DNA of 64,000 bases from Earliella scabrosa (lineage: Eukaryota; Basidiomycota; Agaricomycetes; Polyporales; Polyporaceae): NCBI GenBank assembly GCA_022605405.1, contig JABYQQ010000011.1, positions 310,001 to 374,000 of the forward strand, written 5' to 3'. Made by a program: the position numbers and the translations under genes. The notes below the pieces were generated by a model, which saw nothing but the letters and a program-made list of their open reading frames with translations, had not been told where the DNA came from and ran no database searches. Of the stretch, positions 61,990 through 64,000 are shown one piece after another (the stretch's first letter is position 1; each line of letters opens with the position of its first letter).

Positions 61990-64000
61990 ATGAACTACGA
62001 CAAGCTATTGCCGGTCTCAATCTCGGGCGAGACGCCTGCCAGCAAACCCCGAGCGTCGCGCCGGCTTCATGCTTTCTTATCTCTGGTGTTGCTCCTCACG
62101 ACCTTCCAATGCTCTCGTTTGGTCCTCAGTATCGTCAAGGGAGTCTCAGACACGACCACTACAGTTCCGCTCCATGCGACGGAGATTCTGGAGAAATGTC
62201 GCCTTCTACAAGTCCCTCCGGGTCCTCCACCTGACTTCCACGCTCGCACGCAATCCGACAGGTTCGTTCAGGGGACAAAACCAACCCTTATCACGGTACG
62301 TGCAAGGTGTCAATTAGCATCATCCATGCGGCTGATGTGATCTCTGTAGAACGCAACCATATGGACAGGTGGCCAGGATGGCCTCGAAGTCGTATCTGGC
62401 GACATCCTCCTAGACGGTGGGATCATTCAGCGAGTCGACTCCGTCGACGGCGGTTCCCGCAACCGATACGAGGACTACTTCTCCACTGAAAGTGTCACAC
62501 GGATCGACGCCCAAGGAAAATGGGTCTCTCCTGGGTGATCAGTACCCTATCTACAGGTTCTCGGCATGTACTGACCTCTCGACACAGGATAGTCGATCTG
62601 CACAGCCATCTGTACGTGGGGCGAGAGCGTGTTTGCCCCTTTGCTGACTCTTTCGCAGAGGCGTCTACTCTGTTCCCATGCTCCGCGGTACATCCGATAC
62701 CAACTCAAGGAAGGGCCCTGTCTTGCCGGTAGGTCTCAGCATGAATCATGAACAGCAGGATGCTCAAGTCGATGGATCACAGTGGCTCCGCGCACTCGAC
62801 GGCCTGAACACTCACGACGCCGCGTTTCAGCTCAGCGCATCCGGCGGCGTGACTGTACGTGCATCATGTACTGCCAATGCGAACGCTCCCCTCTCATTAA
62901 GAATACCCAGACGGCGCTGGTCCTTCCGGGATCCGCCAACGCAATTGGTGGTCAAGGCGCAGTAATCAAGCTACGTCACACGGAGGAACGGTCGCCCACG
63001 AGCATGCTGCTTGAGAATCCTTGGGAGACGAACACTACTGTGTACGATCCGAAGACATACTTCCGCTTCCGGCAGATGAAGTACGTCTCCATGCCCATTT
63101 GTCTGAGTTGATCTGACTGGTATCATAGACATGCTTGCGGCGAGAACCCCGGTATGTGGCAAATTACACAGGCGGCAGCAGTGCCGCTCGCTGAACATTG
63201 GTCTACAGATCGGGTCTACTCTAACACCCGCATGGACACCGCGTGGGCCTTCCGTGAAGGGTTCGTCCTATCAGGTTCTCGTGAGACATCGATCTTCACC
63301 TTGTTTGGTTCAGATACGAGAAGGCTCGTCAGATCAAGGAAGCACAAGACGACTACTGCGCGAAGGCGACAAGAGGAGACTGGTCAGGTCTGGGTGACTA
63401 TCCGGACGAGCTCCAATGGGAGGCGTTGGTGGACGTTCTTCGAGGTCGTGTCAAGGTGACCCACGATCACGCTCGCACCACTTTTCAATGCTTACCGGTC
63501 TGCCGCACAGGTCCACACCCACTGCTACGAGACTGTCGATCTTGACGATCTTGTTCGGGTGAGCAGCGCGATGCAGGTAGCTCGGAAGCGGCGTGGTATG
63601 ACTGACTGCGCTAACTAGATCACGAACGAGTTCAAATTCTCGATCGCTGCCTTTCATCATGCGCATGAGACTTATCTCGTACCGGATACTCTCAAGTCCG
63701 CCTACGGTGCGCTTATCGTCGAGTTTCATGCAATCGATGTTGTGCTTGACGCACCTGCCCTGCGGTCTGCTAGGTCGTGCGCCAGCAGCGGCTCTATTCG
63801 CCACCCACAGCCGCTACAAGCGAGAGTCCTTCCGTGGCTCAGAATTCGCCCCCCGGATACTCGCTGACAACGGACTACGGGTTGTCCTGAAGGTACGATG
63901 ATTCCACATCCTCAAACGTCCTGCTAATGACTTTGTGCTCTCCCTCAGTCTGACCATCCCGTGTTGGACTCGCGTTTCCTCCTCTGGGAGGCGCAGCAAG
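61990..64000 (+). CDS. Amidohydrolase, carbohydrate-esterase family 9-like (partial, runs off right edge)
   Basis: Multi-exon gene starting MNYDKLLPVSISGETPASKP, followed by one hydrophobic segment (LHAFLSLVLLLTTFQCSRLV), probably a signal anchor. The amidohydrolase part has ATIWTGGQDGLEVVSGDILL, then IVDLHSHL with the HxH metal-binding pair. It continues with VPMLRGTSDTNSRKGPVLP, ALDGLNTHDAAFQLSASGGV joined to TALVLPGSANAIGGQGAVIK, VHTHCYETVDLDDLVR and AAFHHAHETYLVPDTL. These match fungal proteins annotated as carbohydrate esterase family 9 or imidazolonepropionase-like amidohydrolases. Predicted activity is metal-dependent hydrolysis of an amide bond; the true substrate is unknown. About ten introns are implied, with borders only partly resolved. 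The last visible exon reads SDHPVLDSRFLLWEAQQ and the gene continues past the window. Confidence 0.8.

Overview
The window looks like nuclear DNA from a filamentous basidiomycete of the Agaricomycetes, possibly a polypore. It has densely packed, GC-rich genes split by many 45-70 bp GT-AG introns. Proteins recognisable by family are a Chk1 kinase, a Gcn2-type eIF2alpha kinase, a PEBP protein, a CE9-type amidohydrolase and BTB and F-box proteins. The order-level placement is inference only.

Layout. 0-23 kb is mostly conserved or ordinary genes: an F-box protein (+), CHK1 (-), a small unknown gene (+), a multi-pass membrane protein (+), a tyrosine/dual-specificity phosphatase (+), a jacalin-like lectin gene (-) and GCN2 (+). 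22-34 kb holds the first member of an unrecognised paralogous family (here 'YG/TRQV'), three more lectin-like genes, a tRNA-Glu(CTC) and an unknown two-exon gene. The last two lectin genes lie in a roughly 3.1 kb tandem duplication that also copied the last codons of the upstream gene. 35-43 kb holds a very large disordered protein gene and a PEBP gene.

43-58 kb is a gene-poor accessory stretch. It contains three more YG/TRQV family members, a 90-residue orphan gene, several poorly resolved or decayed ORFs, and a 1.68 kb element with long terminal inverted repeats. That element is flanked by a 9 bp target-site duplication and encloses two further inverted-repeat units. 59-62 kb has an intact BTB gene and a decayed BTB copy. 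A CE9/amidohydrolase gene runs off the right edge.

How the genes relate. The conserved genes are independent housekeeping or signalling functions: DNA-damage checkpoint (CHK1) and amino-acid starvation (GCN2). The lineage-specific signal is gene-family expansion: lectin-like genes sharing intron positions and TATA-type promoters, and YG/TRQV genes sharing a modular exon structure. Exon joins were worked out by hand from splice signals, frame continuity and paralog comparison. They are strongest for CHK1, the lectins, PEBP and the YG/TRQV family, and weakest between 50 and 54 kb. No similarity search could be run.
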